A stretch of DNA of 64,000 bases from Actinomycetales bacterium UBA1416 (GTDB lineage: Bacteria; Actinomycetota; Actinomycetes; Actinomycetales; Actinomycetaceae). Made by a program: the position numbers and the translations under genes. The stretch lies in NCBI GenBank assembly GCA_002304945.1, contig DBPQ01000106.1:22364-86363 (forward strand), in the 5' to 3' direction. The notes beneath the pieces are model-generated. The model worked only from the letters and a program-made list of their open reading frames with translations, was not told where the DNA came from and searched no databases. Shown here piece after piece: positions 11,256 through 21,411 of this stretch (position 1 is the first letter of the stretch; every line of letters begins with the position of its first letter).

Positions 11256-12548
11256 GTGAACGCCTCAGCCTGGTACCACCGCCTCGTCAAGCCCGATTCC
11301 GCCGCCGAGGCCGAGTTGGGCGGCGTGGAGCGGGTTGCCCCGAACGGACTGCGACAGCTCGCCGCGGGTGCGCTGCAGAGTGCCGGCGATCAGGTGGTGA
11401 ACGCGAAGACGGTGCTGCCGTGGCTGCTCCAGGCGGTCGGAGCGCCCGTGGCCCTCGTCGGCCTCCTCGTGCCCATCCGCGAGTCCGGGTCCATGCTGCC
11501 GCAGGCGGCCCTCACGCCGTGGGTGCTCGCCCGGCCCCGGCGCGCCCGCGTGTGGATGGCCGGCGCCACCGGGCAAGGCCTGGCCACCCTCGCGATGGCC
11601 GCCGCCGCCGCGTTCCTCGACGGCGTGGCCGCCGGCGTCGTCGTCCTGGCCGCCCTCGCCGCGTTCGCGCTCTCCCGGGCGCTGTGCTCGATGGCCTCGA
11701 AGGACGTCCAGGGGCGCACGATCCCCAAGGGTCAGCGTGGCCAGATCACCGGTGCCTCGACGGCGGTCTCCGGGGTCGTCGCGATCGCCGTCGGCCTGGC
11801 GCTGCGGGCGATCGGGCCGGGCGTCCCTCCCGGCGTCCTCGCCGCCTTCCTCGCCGGCGCCGCCCTCACGTGGTTCGCCGGGGTGGTGCTGTACGCCGGG
11901 ATCGAGGAACCCGCACCGGACGGGCCGAAGGGCAGCGAGGGAACGTCCTGGTGGCGGGACGCCCGGGCCCTGCTCGCCGAGGACGCGCCGTTCCGCCGCT
12001 TCGTCACCGTCCGTGCCCTCCTGCTGGTCTCCGCCCTCACCCCACCGTTCCTCGTGACGCTCTCGGCCCGCAGCGACACCGGACTCCTCAGCGGGCTCGG
12101 CGCGTTCGTGATCGCGCAGGGTCTCGCCTCCGTCCTCGGGGGCCGGGTGTTCGGGCGGCTGGCGGACCGGTCGAGCAGGTGGGTACTGACGGCGGGCGCG
12201 GCCGCGGCGTCGCTGGTGGTCCTCGCCGTCGTCGCCCTCGTCTCGCTCCTTGAGACGGAGACCGTGGGCTGGGTGCTCACGGTCGCGTACTTCCTCATCA
12301 GCCTGATCCACGTCGGCGTCCGCGTGGCCCGCAAGGCGTACGTCGTCGACATGGCGGAGGGGGACCAGCGCACGCGGTACGTGGCGGTCGCCAACACGTC
12401 GATGGGCGTGATGCTGCTGGTCACGGGCGCGGTGAGCGCCGCCATCGCCACCTTCGGCGAACTCGCGGCGCTCACGTTCCTGGCGCTCCTGGGCCTCCTG
12501 GGCGCCGCGCTGGGCCGGACGCTGCCGGAGGTCTCCCGCCGTGGGTGA
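11256..12548 (+). CDS. Major facilitator superfamily transporter
   Basis: A 430-residue polytopic membrane protein with about ten to twelve hydrophobic segments, including LLQAVGAPVALVGLLVPIRE, a basic loop ARPRRARVWM, VLAALAAFALSRALCSMASK, and after a central hydrophilic loop (EEPAPDGPKGSEGTSWWRD) a second half ending LTFLALLGLLGAALG. The central loop and two-halves layout are typical of MFS carriers. Substrate unknown. The GTG at 11256 is chosen as the only initiator near the hydrophilic N-terminus that does not overlap nifJ; its ribosome site is poor. Divergent from nifJ. Confidence 0.7.
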   Translation: MNASAWYHRLVKPDSAAEAELGGVERVAPNGLRQLAAGALQSAGDQVVNAKTVLPWLLQAVGAPVALVGLLVPIRESGSMLPQAALTPWVLARPRRARVWMAGATGQGLATLAMAAAAAFLDGVAAGVVVLAALAAFALSRALCSMASKDVQGRTIPKGQRGQITGASTAVSGVVAIAVGLALRAIGPGVPPGVLAAFLAGAALTWFAGVVLYAGIEEPAPDGPKGSEGTSWWRDARALLAEDAPFRRFVTVRALLLVSALTPPFLVTLSARSDTGLLSGLGAFVIAQGLASVLGGRVFGRLADRSSRWVLTAGAAAASLVVLAVVALVSLLETETVGWVLTVAYFLISLIHVGVRVARKAYVVDMAEGDQRTRYVAVANTSMGVMLLVTGAVSAAIATFGELAALTFLALLGLLGAALGRTLPEVSRRG

Positions 12549-14033
<1,485 letters not shown>

Positions 14034-14036
14034 CGC

Positions 14037-14042
14037 CATACT
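14037..14042 (+). promoter_or_regulatory. -10 box (CATACT), leaderless, for the CEOS-like gene
   Basis: CATACT begins three bases after the argG stop codon and is followed by six bases and ATG at 14049. The gene can therefore be transcribed independently of argG. Confidence 0.5.
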
Positions 14043-14048
14043 GGGGTG

Positions 14049-15194
14049 ATGGCTGACCTCCTCACCCTCGGCGTCCTCGGTACCTCCAGCAAGGAGAACG
14101 AGTTCCGCCTCCCGATCCACCCGCAGCACGTGCAGCGCATCGAGGAGGACCTGGCCCGCAGCATGATCGTGGAGCGGGGGTACGGTGAACGGTTCGGGGT
14201 GTCCGACGCGCACCTCGCCGAGCACGTCGCGGCCGTCCTGCCGCGCACGGAGGTCATGGAGCGGGCGGACGTCGTGCTGCTGCCGAAGCCGGTCCTCGCG
14301 GACATCCAGGCGATGCGGGAGGGCAAGGTGTTGTGGGGCTGGCCGCACGCGGTGCAGGACCCGGATCTCACCCAGCTCGCCATCGACAGGTCTCTCACCC
14401 TCATCGCGTGGGAGGCCATGAATCACTGGACCGCCGACGGCGACTACATGGCGCACGTGTTCCACCGCAACAACGAGCTCGCCGGCTACTGCTCCGTGCT
14501 GCACGCCCTCACCCTGAAGGGAACCACCGGCCACTACGGCAGGCGCCTCCGCGCGGTGGTCATCGGGTTCGGGAACACCGCACGCGGGGCGATCACCGCC
14601 CTCCAGTCGCTCGGGATCCACGACGTCACCGTGCTGACCACCCGGGAGGTGACCGCGGTCGCCGCCCCGGTCCCGGGGATCCAGCTCGAGCACATGGACA
14701 GGCGCGCCGAGGACCCGGGCCGCACCGTCGTCGCCACCGAGGAGGGAACCGTTGCGACCCACGAGGTGCTCGCGGGGTACGACGTCGTCGTCAACTGCGT
14801 CCTCCAGGACACCGACGCCCCGCTCATGTTCGTGACCGAGGAGGAGCTGACGGCGTTCGAGCCGGGTGCCCTGCTCGTGGACGTGTCCTGCGACCTCGGG
14901 ATGGGCTTCGCGTTCGCCCGGCCGACGTCCTTCGAGGACCCGATCCTCGAGGTGGGGGACGGGGTGACCTACTACGGGGTGGATCACAGCCCCACCTACC
15001 TGTGGAACTCGGCCACCTGGGACATCAGCGAGGCCCTCCTGCCCCACCTGCGCAGCGTCCTGCGCGGACCGGCGGGTTGGGACGAGGACGTGACGATCCG
15101 GCGGGCCATCGAGATCCGCGAGGGCGTCATCCAGAATCCCAAGATCCTGTCCTTCCAGGGCCGGGCCGCCCACCACCCCCACCCGCCGATCTGA
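14049..15194 (+). CDS. N5-(carboxyethyl)ornithine synthase-like dehydrogenase
   Basis: A 381-residue protein of the alanine dehydrogenase / nicotinamide transhydrogenase fold. The N-terminus LGTSSKENEFRLPIHPQHV resembles N5-(1-carboxyethyl)ornithine synthase, which condenses pyruvate with the side-chain amine of ornithine or lysine using NADPH. The Rossmann part carries RAVVIGFGNTARGAITAL, and VVNCVLQDTDAPL, LLVDVSCDLGMGF and YYGVDHSPTYLWNSAT follow. Its place directly after argG supports ornithine as substrate. A plain alanine dehydrogenase is less likely. The reaction direction in vivo (making or breaking opines) cannot be told. Confidence 0.65.
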   Translation: MADLLTLGVLGTSSKENEFRLPIHPQHVQRIEEDLARSMIVERGYGERFGVSDAHLAEHVAAVLPRTEVMERADVVLLPKPVLADIQAMREGKVLWGWPHAVQDPDLTQLAIDRSLTLIAWEAMNHWTADGDYMAHVFHRNNELAGYCSVLHALTLKGTTGHYGRRLRAVVIGFGNTARGAITALQSLGIHDVTVLTTREVTAVAAPVPGIQLEHMDRRAEDPGRTVVATEEGTVATHEVLAGYDVVVNCVLQDTDAPLMFVTEEELTAFEPGALLVDVSCDLGMGFAFARPTSFEDPILEVGDGVTYYGVDHSPTYLWNSATWDISEALLPHLRSVLRGPAGWDEDVTIRRAIEIREGVIQNPKILSFQGRAAHHPHPPI

Positions 15195-15214
15195 TCGGCC
15201 GGCATGGCCTCGGG

Positions 15215-15220
15215 TAGGCT
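15215..15220 (+). promoter_or_regulatory. -10 box (TAGGCT) for the MscS gene
   Basis: TAGGCT located 30 bases before the ATG at 15250. The leader contains AAGGGGTGAGG directly before the start, so this gene uses a normal ribosome site. Confidence 0.45.
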
Positions 15221-15249
15221 CGTCGGGTTCTTCTCGTGAAGGGGTGAGG

Positions 15250-16260
15250 ATGTTCGGACTCGACATCACCGACTGGGGTACGTGGGCGCTCCTGGTGGTC
15301 GGCGGAGGCGTCGCCGGCTGGGTGCTGGGACGGATCGCACGTACCGCACTGGCGAAGCTCAAGTGGGGAGGATTCGGGGCCATCGCCGCAGGCCTCGGCC
15401 GCTACCCCATCCTCTGGGGCGCGCTCGCCGGCGGTTTCGCCGCCCTCGAGGCGGTGGCGTGGAGCGACCGCATCGAGGACTGGATCCGGACCGCGCTCAT
15501 CGTGCTGCTGGGAGCCTCCATCACCTTCGCGGTCGTCCGCGTCGCCGGCGGGCTCGCCAGGGTCTACTCCGCATCCCTCGAGGGCGGGGCCGCCTCGGCG
15601 AGCATCTTCCTCAACATCGTCCGGCTCGCCATCCTGGTCATCGGACTGCTCGCCGTCCTCAGCACACTGGGGATCTCCATCACCCCGATGCTCACCGCCC
15701 TCGGAGTCGGCGGTCTCGCGGTGGCGCTCGCCCTGCAGGACACTCTCAGCAACCTGTTCGCGGGCCTGCAGATCATCTCGAGCAAGATGGTCCGCGCGGG
15801 GGACTACGTGGAACTCTCGTCCGGCGAGTCCGGGTTCGTGGAGGACGTCAACTGGCGCTACACCACGATCCGGCAGCTCGCCCGCAACATGGTGGTGGTC
15901 CCCAACGCCACGCTCGCGAGCACGATCTTCACCAACCACAAGCTCCCGGCGGAGGACTTCGGGGTGTACATGTCCGTGGGCGTCGCGTACGACTCGGACC
16001 TCGATCTCGCGGAGCGGATCGCCAGGGAGGTCGCCACCGAGGTGATCGCGGAGTTCTCGCCCACGGTCCGGGACTTCGAGCCCTCCGCACGCTTCCACAC
16101 CTTCGGCGACTCCTCGATCGACATGACCGTGGTGTTGCGGGCGGGCCAGTTCGACGACCAGTGGGAGATGCGCCATCAGTTCGTCAAGCGGCTGAAGCGG
16201 CGGTTCGACGAGGCGGGGATCGAGATCCCGTTCCCGCAGCGCGTGGTGCACACCGCCTGA
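15250..16260 (+). CDS. Mechanosensitive ion channel of the MscS family
   Basis: A 336-residue membrane protein that should open under membrane tension during osmotic downshock. About four hydrophobic helices precede the MscS core: the pore helix around LTALGVGGLAVALALQDTLS with its Gly/Ala pattern, then NLFAGLQIISSKMVRAGDYV into the beta domain (SGFVEDVNWRYTTIR) and VVVPNATLASTIFTN. The C-terminal alpha/beta part ends with IEIPFPQR, a common MscS end. The ATG follows AAGGGGTGAGG; an in-frame GTG two codons earlier is less well placed. Confidence 0.88.
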   Translation: MFGLDITDWGTWALLVVGGGVAGWVLGRIARTALAKLKWGGFGAIAAGLGRYPILWGALAGGFAALEAVAWSDRIEDWIRTALIVLLGASITFAVVRVAGGLARVYSASLEGGAASASIFLNIVRLAILVIGLLAVLSTLGISITPMLTALGVGGLAVALALQDTLSNLFAGLQIISSKMVRAGDYVELSSGESGFVEDVNWRYTTIRQLARNMVVVPNATLASTIFTNHKLPAEDFGVYMSVGVAYDSDLDLAERIAREVATEVIAEFSPTVRDFEPSARFHTFGDSSIDMTVVLRAGQFDDQWEMRHQFVKRLKRRFDEAGIEIPFPQRVVHTA

Positions 16261-16307
16261 GCGTCCCGCCGGGCGAAGGTCCCACCCACCCCCGATCGCA
16301 CGCGGGC

Positions 16308-16313
16308 TAGACT
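16308..16313 (+). promoter_or_regulatory. -10 box (TAGACT) for the unknown gene at 16368
   Basis: TAGACT followed by a leader of about 50 bases that contains a duplicated 12-mer. Confidence 0.45.
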
Positions 16314-16320
16314 GACCACG

Positions 16321-16348
16321 GTCCAGAGACGGAACCGTCCAGAGACGG
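16321..16348 (+). repeat. Direct repeat of GTCCAGAGACGG in a leader
   Basis: The 12-mer GTCCAGAGACGG occurs at 16321-16332 and again at 16337-16348, separated by four bases, within the predicted 5' leader of the next gene. It could be a protein-binding or RNA structure element, or a simple duplication. Confidence 0.7.
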
Positions 16349-16367
16349 GCGAGCGAAGAGGCGAGAC

Positions 16368-17144
16368 GTGGCAAAGCACCTGTACCTGTCCCTCATCCCC
16401 GAGGCACTCATCGCCTCGATGCTCGAACCGGAGGCCTTCGGCAGCTACTACGCGGTGGGCATGCAGGCCCACGTGCGGGGCGAGGCGATGTTCTTCGAAC
16501 TGGACCCGGACTACCGGTCGGACGAGTTCCCCTTCGGTCTCGTGGACGAGCGCCTCGTCATCCAGCCCAACGGTGCGCCGAAGCGCTCGCTGTACCTCTC
16601 GATCCACCAGGTGCTCTCCCGGATCCCGGTGGCCGCCCTCGGGCACCTCTACCTGGTCACCACCGACGGCCGCACGCTCGAACTCCAGCGCTCCGAGTAC
16701 ACCCCCGAGCCGCGCCCCCGCCTGCACCTCTACCAGGAGTTCTGCCCCATCACCCCCATGGTGGTCAGCAAGCTGGACCCGCACGACTTCAGCAGGGCGA
16801 TGACCGACCCCGCCAACCCCATCCACGTTCCCCGGATCGTCTTCTCCGAGCTGCACCTCGGCGAGCTGGCGACCGACCCCCTCCGCGGGGCCGCCCACGA
16901 CCTGCCCTACTCGAACATCGCCCACCTGCGTGACGTCCTCGTCGAGATGCAGGGCAACGAGACCAAGGCTGCCAAGCTGGTACTCAAGCAGGTCAAGGAG
17001 GGCGTGCTGTACCGGATGGTGCAGGGCGGCTTCTACGTCGGGGATCAGACCGATTTCGCCTTCTACCGCTTCCCGAGCCGCGACGAGCTCGAGAACGAGC
17101 ACCGCGGATGGTGGCGGTCCGCACAGGTCATGTCGCTGGAGTGA
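16368..17144 (+). CDS. Unrecognised 258-residue soluble protein
   Basis: A soluble, acidic-to-neutral protein with no signal peptide or membrane segment. Conserved-looking blocks are HLYLSLIPEALIASMLEP, GSYYAVGMQAHVRGEAMFF, GAPKRSLYLSIHQVLSRIP, VVSKLDPHDFSRAMTD, and near the C-terminus VKEGVLYRMVQGGFYVG. The many tyrosines and the regular strand-helix alternation suggest a folded enzyme-like domain, but I recognise no catalytic motif and do not assign a function. It starts with GTG after GAAGAGGCGAGAC. It lies just upstream of the pyrophosphatase gene, which has a separate ribosome site; cotranscription is possible. Confidence 0.7.
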   Translation: MAKHLYLSLIPEALIASMLEPEAFGSYYAVGMQAHVRGEAMFFELDPDYRSDEFPFGLVDERLVIQPNGAPKRSLYLSIHQVLSRIPVAALGHLYLVTTDGRTLELQRSEYTPEPRPRLHLYQEFCPITPMVVSKLDPHDFSRAMTDPANPIHVPRIVFSELHLGELATDPLRGAAHDLPYSNIAHLRDVLVEMQGNETKAAKLVLKQVKEGVLYRMVQGGFYVGDQTDFAFYRFPSRDELENEHRGWWRSAQVMSLE

Positions 17145-17208
17145 GCCCCGCCGGCACGCCGGCCGACCGGACTCCCGCGAGTCGAGTTTCAACCCCCCTG
17201 GAGTGAGA

Positions 17209-19407
17209 ATGAACGAGCCAGTCTTCTGGATCGCGCCCATCGCGGCACTGCTGGCCCTGGCCTTCGCCCTGGTGTTCTACCGCGGCATGGTGGCGCAGGA
17301 CGAGGGCACCCCGAAGATGATTGAGATCGGCGACCACGTCCGCCGCGGCGCCATGGCCTACCTACGCCAGCAGTACAAGGTCATGGGCATCGCCTTCGCG
17401 GGTCTCGCCGTGGTCTTCGCGATCCTCGCCTGGGGTCTGAACGCCCAGAGCGACTGGCTGCCGTTCACGTTCCTGGCCGGTGGGCTGTTCTCCGCCCTCG
17501 CGGGCTTCTTCGGCATGCAGACCGCGACCCGGGCCTCCACCCGCACCGCGGCCGCCGCGCGCACCTCCCTGCCGAATGCGCTCAAGGTCGCCTTCCGCAG
17601 CGGTGCGGTCATGGGCCTCGTGGTCGTTGGCCTCGGGCTCGGCAACATCGTGTTGTGGTTCGCCCTCGCCAACGCCCTCATCCCCGAGGGCAACGACGGT
17701 GAAGGCGTCCGGATGGTCCTCATCACGACGACGGTGCTCACCTTCGGCGTCGGGGCCTCCCTCCAGGCAATGTTCGCCCGTGTGGGCGGCGGCATCTTCA
17801 CCAAGGCCGCCGACGTCGGTGCCGACCTCGTCGGGAAGGTCGAGTCCGGCATCCCGGAGGACGACCCCCGCAACCCCGCGGTCATCGCCGACAACGTGGG
17901 TGACAACGTGGGCGACGTCGCCGGGATGGGTGCCGACCTGTTCGAGTCCTACGTAGGCGCGATCCTCGCCGCCAGCGCCCTGGGCGCGGCCGCCTTCGTG
18001 GCAGAGCCGGCCCTGCAGATCAAGGCGGTCGTCGCGCCCATGGCCATCGCGGGCCTGGGAATCCTCCTGTCCATCGCCGGCGTCTACCTGGTGAGCACCA
18101 AGGAGGGTGCCACGCAGAAGGACCTGCTCGCCTCGCTGTCCCGCGGCGTCAACGTCTCGAGTGCCCTCATCGTCGTGGCGGTCGCCGGCCTGCTGTGGCT
18201 CCTCGACGTGCCGAACGTGTGGGGGATGTGGGGCGCCGTCGTCGCCGGCCTGGTGACGGGCATCGTCGTCGGCCGGGCCACCGAGTACTCCACCTCCGCC
18301 AGCTACCGGCCCACGCAGCTCATCGCGAACCAGGCCGAGGGCGGCCCCGCCACGCTCGTGATCGCCGGGGTGGGCGTTGGCATGCTCTCCACCTCTGTGC
18401 CGGTCCTCGCGGTGTCGGCCGGGACCATGCTGTCCTTCCTGTTCGCCTCCGGCTTCGACCTGTCCCAGATGAACCTGGGCCTGTACGGCGTGGCGATCGC
18501 CGCGGTCGGCATGCTCTCCACGCTCGGCATCACGCTGGCGTCGGACGCCTACGGCCCCATCGCCGACAACGCCGGCGGCAACGCGGAGATGAGCGGACTC
18601 GGCTCCGAGGTGCGCGCACGCACCGACGCCCTCGACTCCCTGGGCAACACCACCGCCGCCACCGGCAAGGGCTTCGCGATCGGCTCCGCCGCCCTCACCG
18701 CGCTGGCGCTCATCGCCTCCTACCTCGAGGTGATCCGCATCGAACTGGTGCGCACCGGAGAGACCGTGCTCGAACTGGACCACGGTGCCACCATCACGAC
18801 CGCGGAGGCGACCCTCAACGACTTCATCGACTACTTCAACGTCAACCTGCTGAACCCGGCCGTGCTCGTCGGCGTGCTCCTCGGCGCGATGGTGGCGTTC
18901 ACGTTCTCCGGGCTCACCGTCCAGGCGGTCGGGCGCGCGGCGATCCTCATGGTGGAGGAGGTGCGCCGCCAGTTCCGGGAGGACCCGGGCATCCTGCAGG
19001 GCAAGTCCCAGCCGGACTACGAGCGGTGCGTCGCCATCTCCACCGTGGGCGCGCAGCGCGAGATGATCCTGCCGGCCGTGCTGTCGGTGGCCACACCGGT
19101 CGTGGTGGGGCTCCTCCTGGGCGTCGCAGGCGTGATCGGTCTCCTCATGGGCGGGCTGTCCGCCGGCTTCGCCCTGGCGATCTTCCTCTCCAACTCGGGC
19201 GGCGCGTGGGACAACGCGAAGAAGTACATCGAGGAGGGCCACCACGGCGGCAAGAACTCCCGCGCCCACCGCGCCGCGGTCATCGGGGACACCGTCGGCG
19301 ACCCGTTCAAGGACACCTCGGGACCGAGCCTCAACATCCAGATCAAGCTGATGAGCATCGTCGCTATCGTGATGGCAGGCGTGACCATCTCCTTCGGGCT
19401 GCTCTAG
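17209..19407 (+). CDS. hppA: Membrane ion-translocating pyrophosphatase (potassium-dependent type)
   Basis: Hydrolyses pyrophosphate and pumps H+ (or Na+) out of the cytoplasm. The 732 residues contain about 16 membrane helices and the family motifs [31 protein letters not shown] and GADLFESY, with further Asp/Lys sites in [18 protein letters not shown] and [17 protein letters not shown]. The motif [14 protein letters not shown] has alanine where potassium-independent enzymes carry lysine, so this should be the potassium-dependent class. The ion pumped cannot be decided by eye. The ATG at 17209 follows GGAGTGAGA. Its stop shares CTAG with the convergent lipid kinase gene. Confidence 0.95.
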   Translation: MNEPVFWIAPIAALLALAFALVFYRGMVAQDEGTPKMIEIGDHVRRGAMAYLRQQYKVMGIAFAGLAVVFAILAWGLNAQSDWLPFTFLAGGLFSALAGFFGMQTATRASTRTAAAARTSLPNALKVAFRSGAVMGLVVVGLGLGNIVLWFALANALIPEGNDGEGVRMVLITTTVLTFGVGASLQAMFARVGGGIFTKAADVGADLVGKVESGIPEDDPRNPAVIADNVGDNVGDVAGMGADLFESYVGAILAASALGAAAFVAEPALQIKAVVAPMAIAGLGILLSIAGVYLVSTKEGATQKDLLASLSRGVNVSSALIVVAVAGLLWLLDVPNVWGMWGAVVAGLVTGIVVGRATEYSTSASYRPTQLIANQAEGGPATLVIAGVGVGMLSTSVPVLAVSAGTMLSFLFASGFDLSQMNLGLYGVAIAAVGMLSTLGITLASDAYGPIADNAGGNAEMSGLGSEVRARTDALDSLGNTTAATGKGFAIGSAALTALALIASYLEVIRIELVRTGETVLELDHGATITTAEATLNDFIDYFNVNLLNPAVLVGVLLGAMVAFTFSGLTVQAVGRAAILMVEEVRRQFREDPGILQGKSQPDYERCVAISTVGAQREMILPAVLSVATPVVVGLLLGVAGVIGLLMGGLSAGFALAIFLSNSGGAWDNAKKYIEEGHHGGKNSRAHRAAVIGDTVGDPFKDTSGPSLNIQIKLMSIVAIVMAGVTISFGLL

Positions 19408-20351
19408 CGCCCCTTGCGACCCTTCCGGTCCGCACGGTCCTCCCGGGCGGTGCGGACCACCAGGGCGCCGGGGCGCACCTCGCAGGCCATGGAGCGCACC
19501 TGACCGATCGCGTCGCCGTCGAGTTCCCCCTCGACCGGCCGGTCCAGGTTCACCTCGACGCGCTCCCCGGTGAGGCGGCGGAGCGACTCGTGCCCGCGCC
19601 GGTTGCGGGTGATCAGGCTGAGGAGTGCGGCACCCCAACCCAGCACCCCCCGCGGTGCCAGCATGACGGCGTCGAGGATCCCGTCATCGAGCACGGCGTC
19701 CGGCATGAGCTCGGCACCGCCCGTGAGCTCGCCGCAGTTCCCCACCACCACCATGCGGGCGTGCTGGCTGAGCTCGAGGTCCGCCCCGGAGGTCACCGTC
19801 ACCCGGAAGCCGCGGTGCACCAGCGCCTTCGCGCCGGACACCAGGTAGGCCACCCACCCGACCGTGTTCTTCAGCTTCTCGTCAGCGTTCGCCATGGTGT
19901 CCGCGTCGACGCCGACGCCGGCCATCACGAGGAACACCTCGGGCTCCCGGTCGTCGAACGTCACCATGCCCACGTCCACGGAACGCTGGTCACCGGTCAG
20001 GACCACCTCGAGGGCCTCGTCCAGCCTGTCGACCGGCAGGAGCAGATTCCGGGCGAGCAGGTTGCCCGTCCCTCCCGGGAGGAGACCGATGGGCACCCCG
20101 GTGTCGACGAGCGCGCTCGCGACGGCGCGGACCGTGCCGTCCCCGCCGAGCGGGCACACGATCGTGGCACCCTCCTCCATGGCCTGGCGGGCCTGCCCAG
20201 TCCCGGGGTCCTCGACCGTCGTCTCGTACCAGGAGGCCTCCGGCCAGCCCGCGTCCGCACAGGCGGCGGCGACCTGCTTCCGCACCTTGGTGAGGTCCTC
20301 GAACTTGGAGGGGTTCACGACGACGGCGAGCCTGCCGGGGGATTCGGTCAT
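19404..20351 (-). CDS. Diacylglycerol-kinase-family lipid kinase
   Basis: A 315-residue cytoplasmic kinase of the DagK/sphingosine kinase fold that phosphorylates a lipid alcohol such as diacylglycerol. It shows the nucleotide-binding start [11 protein letters not shown], the catalytic-domain glycine motif [31 protein letters not shown], and in the C-terminal beta-sandwich [12 protein letters not shown] and [10 protein letters not shown]. Near the end, [12 protein letters not shown] corresponds to the conserved DGE-type motif. The C-terminus is rich in Arg and Lys and may contact membrane. Leaderless -10 fixes the start. Confidence 0.88.
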   Translation of the reverse strand: MTESPGRLAVVVNPSKFEDLTKVRKQVAAACADAGWPEASWYETTVEDPGTGQARQAMEEGATIVCPLGGDGTVRAVASALVDTGVPIGLLPGGTGNLLARNLLLPVDRLDEALEVVLTGDQRSVDVGMVTFDDREPEVFLVMAGVGVDADTMANADEKLKNTVGWVAYLVSGAKALVHRGFRVTVTSGADLELSQHARMVVVGNCGELTGGAELMPDAVLDDGILDAVMLAPRGVLGWGAALLSLITRNRRGHESLRRLTGERVEVNLDRPVEGELDGDAIGQVRSMACEVRPGALVVRTAREDRADRKGRKGR

Positions 20352-20357
20352 GGCCCC

Positions 20358-20363
20358 AGACTA
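20358..20363 (-). promoter_or_regulatory. -10 box (TAGTCT) for the lipid kinase gene, overlapping an upstream stop
   Basis: On the minus strand TAGTCT is followed by six bases and the ATG at 20351. Its first three bases are the TAG stop codon of the preceding carboxypeptidase gene. Confidence 0.55.
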
Positions 20364-21197
20364 GTGAGTACGGCTGTCCCAGTGCGCGCCGAGCCGCAGT
20401 GCGCGGGAGTCCGGGCCGTGGCCGAAGTCGCGGGTGACCGCCACCGGCACGTGGGGCGGCACGACCTCCAGGGCGATCCGTGCCGCCGCGTCCTCACCCT
20501 GCTCGCGTTCCAGGGCGGTGAAGGTCCCGAGGAGCACACCAGCGACCACGTCGAGCACACCCATCTGCCGCAACTGGTGGAGCCCGGCCTGCACGGCCCG
20601 CGCACCCGCCCCCAGGCTCTCCAGGGCGAGGACGGCGCCGCGTGGCTCCGGCAGGTGGGGCGTGCCGGCCAGCTTGAGGAGGCAGCGGAGGTTGCCTCCG
20701 ATCATCGGTCCGGCCATGGCCTCACCACGGACCATGACCGTGCGAAGCCGGAACAGGTCGTCCGCGTCCCCGAGGACGGAGGCGCGGAACCGGGCGACCT
20801 GGGCGGCGCCGTCGGAACGCACGAGGTTCCGCGGGGACCAGAGGTGGGTGGTCCGGCCGGTGCGGGCGTGGAGCGCGTTGGCAAGGGTGGTGAGGTCGGA
20901 GTAGCCGAAGAAGGGCGGCCGGGTGGCAGCCTCGAGGTCGAGGTGCGTGAGCACCCCGCCAGCGAGGTCGCCGCCGGAGACGTCGAGCACGGCCGCGATG
21001 CCCGGGTCGCGGCCGAACGCCTCCAGGACGGCCGCCCGCCCGGCGACGTCACGGTCGTCGAACAGGAGGGGGCTCTCGGTGACGGCGAGACCGATGTCCG
21101 CCAGAGCCGCGTGCAGCCGGGCGAGTTCAGGCTCGTCCCGTTTCGTGAGGCCGTCCGAGCAGGCGACGAGGGCGACCCGGTCACCGGGCCGCAGCAC
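20361..21197 (-). CDS. LD-carboxypeptidase-like serine peptidase (S66)
   Basis: A 278-residue member of the S66 family, which trims the terminal D-alanine of murein tetrapeptides or, in MccF relatives, detoxifies peptide-nucleotides. The Ser-Glu-His set is visible: FFGYSDLTTL holds the nucleophilic serine, AVLALESLG the glutamate and RDFGHGPDS the histidine. The N-terminus PGDRVALVACSDGL is typical. There is no signal peptide, so it acts in the cytoplasm, consistent with muropeptide recycling. The GTG start lies three bases after the small acidic gene's stop. Confidence 0.85.
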   Translation of the reverse strand: MLRPGDRVALVACSDGLTKRDEPELARLHAALADIGLAVTESPLLFDDRDVAGRAAVLEAFGRDPGIAAVLDVSGGDLAGGVLTHLDLEAATRPPFFGYSDLTTLANALHARTGRTTHLWSPRNLVRSDGAAQVARFRASVLGDADDLFRLRTVMVRGEAMAGPMIGGNLRCLLKLAGTPHLPEPRGAVLALESLGAGARAVQAGLHQLRQMGVLDVVAGVLLGTFTALEREQGEDAAARIALEVVPPHVPVAVTRDFGHGPDSRALRLGAHWDSRTH

Positions 21198-21200
21198 GGT

Positions 21201-21377
21201 TCACACGCCCTTGCCGGGGCTCTCCTGGTTGAGGCCGCCGGTCAGGGGGTCCTCCGCGGCGTCCGGCTCGAGCGGGAGGCCCTCCTCGATGTTGTGGCGC
21301 GGGTCGGTGTCGATGGGGCGGCTGGTGTCCCGCTCGTCCTCGGGACTGGCGGCGGAGGTGATGTTCTCGGTGCTCAT
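21201..21377 (-). CDS. Small acidic protein of unknown function
   Basis: A 58-residue, strongly acidic, probably disordered protein (MSTENITSAASPEDERD at the start, then DTDPRHNIEEGLPLEPDAAE and GLNQESPGKGV). I do not recognise it. The start is supported by a TAGGCT -10 seven bases upstream, and the codon use is like its neighbours. It is followed after three bases by the LD-carboxypeptidase gene and is probably the first gene of that operon. Confidence 0.6.
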   Translation of the reverse strand: MSTENITSAASPEDERDTSRPIDTDPRHNIEEGLPLEPDAAEDPLTGGLNQESPGKGV

Positions 21378-21384
21378 GCGGCAG

Positions 21385-21404
21385 AGCCTAACCCGGCTGA
21401 TACT
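21385..21404. promoter_or_regulatory. Divergent leaderless promoters between 21377 and 21412
   Basis: Only 34 bases separate two divergent start codons. Minus strand: TAGGCT (21390 to 21385), seven bases, ATG at 21377. Plus strand: GATACT (21399-21404), seven bases, ATG at 21412. The two -10 boxes are eight bases apart, so RNA polymerase could hardly occupy both at once. Confidence 0.55.
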
Positions 21405-21411
21405 TGGTCGC

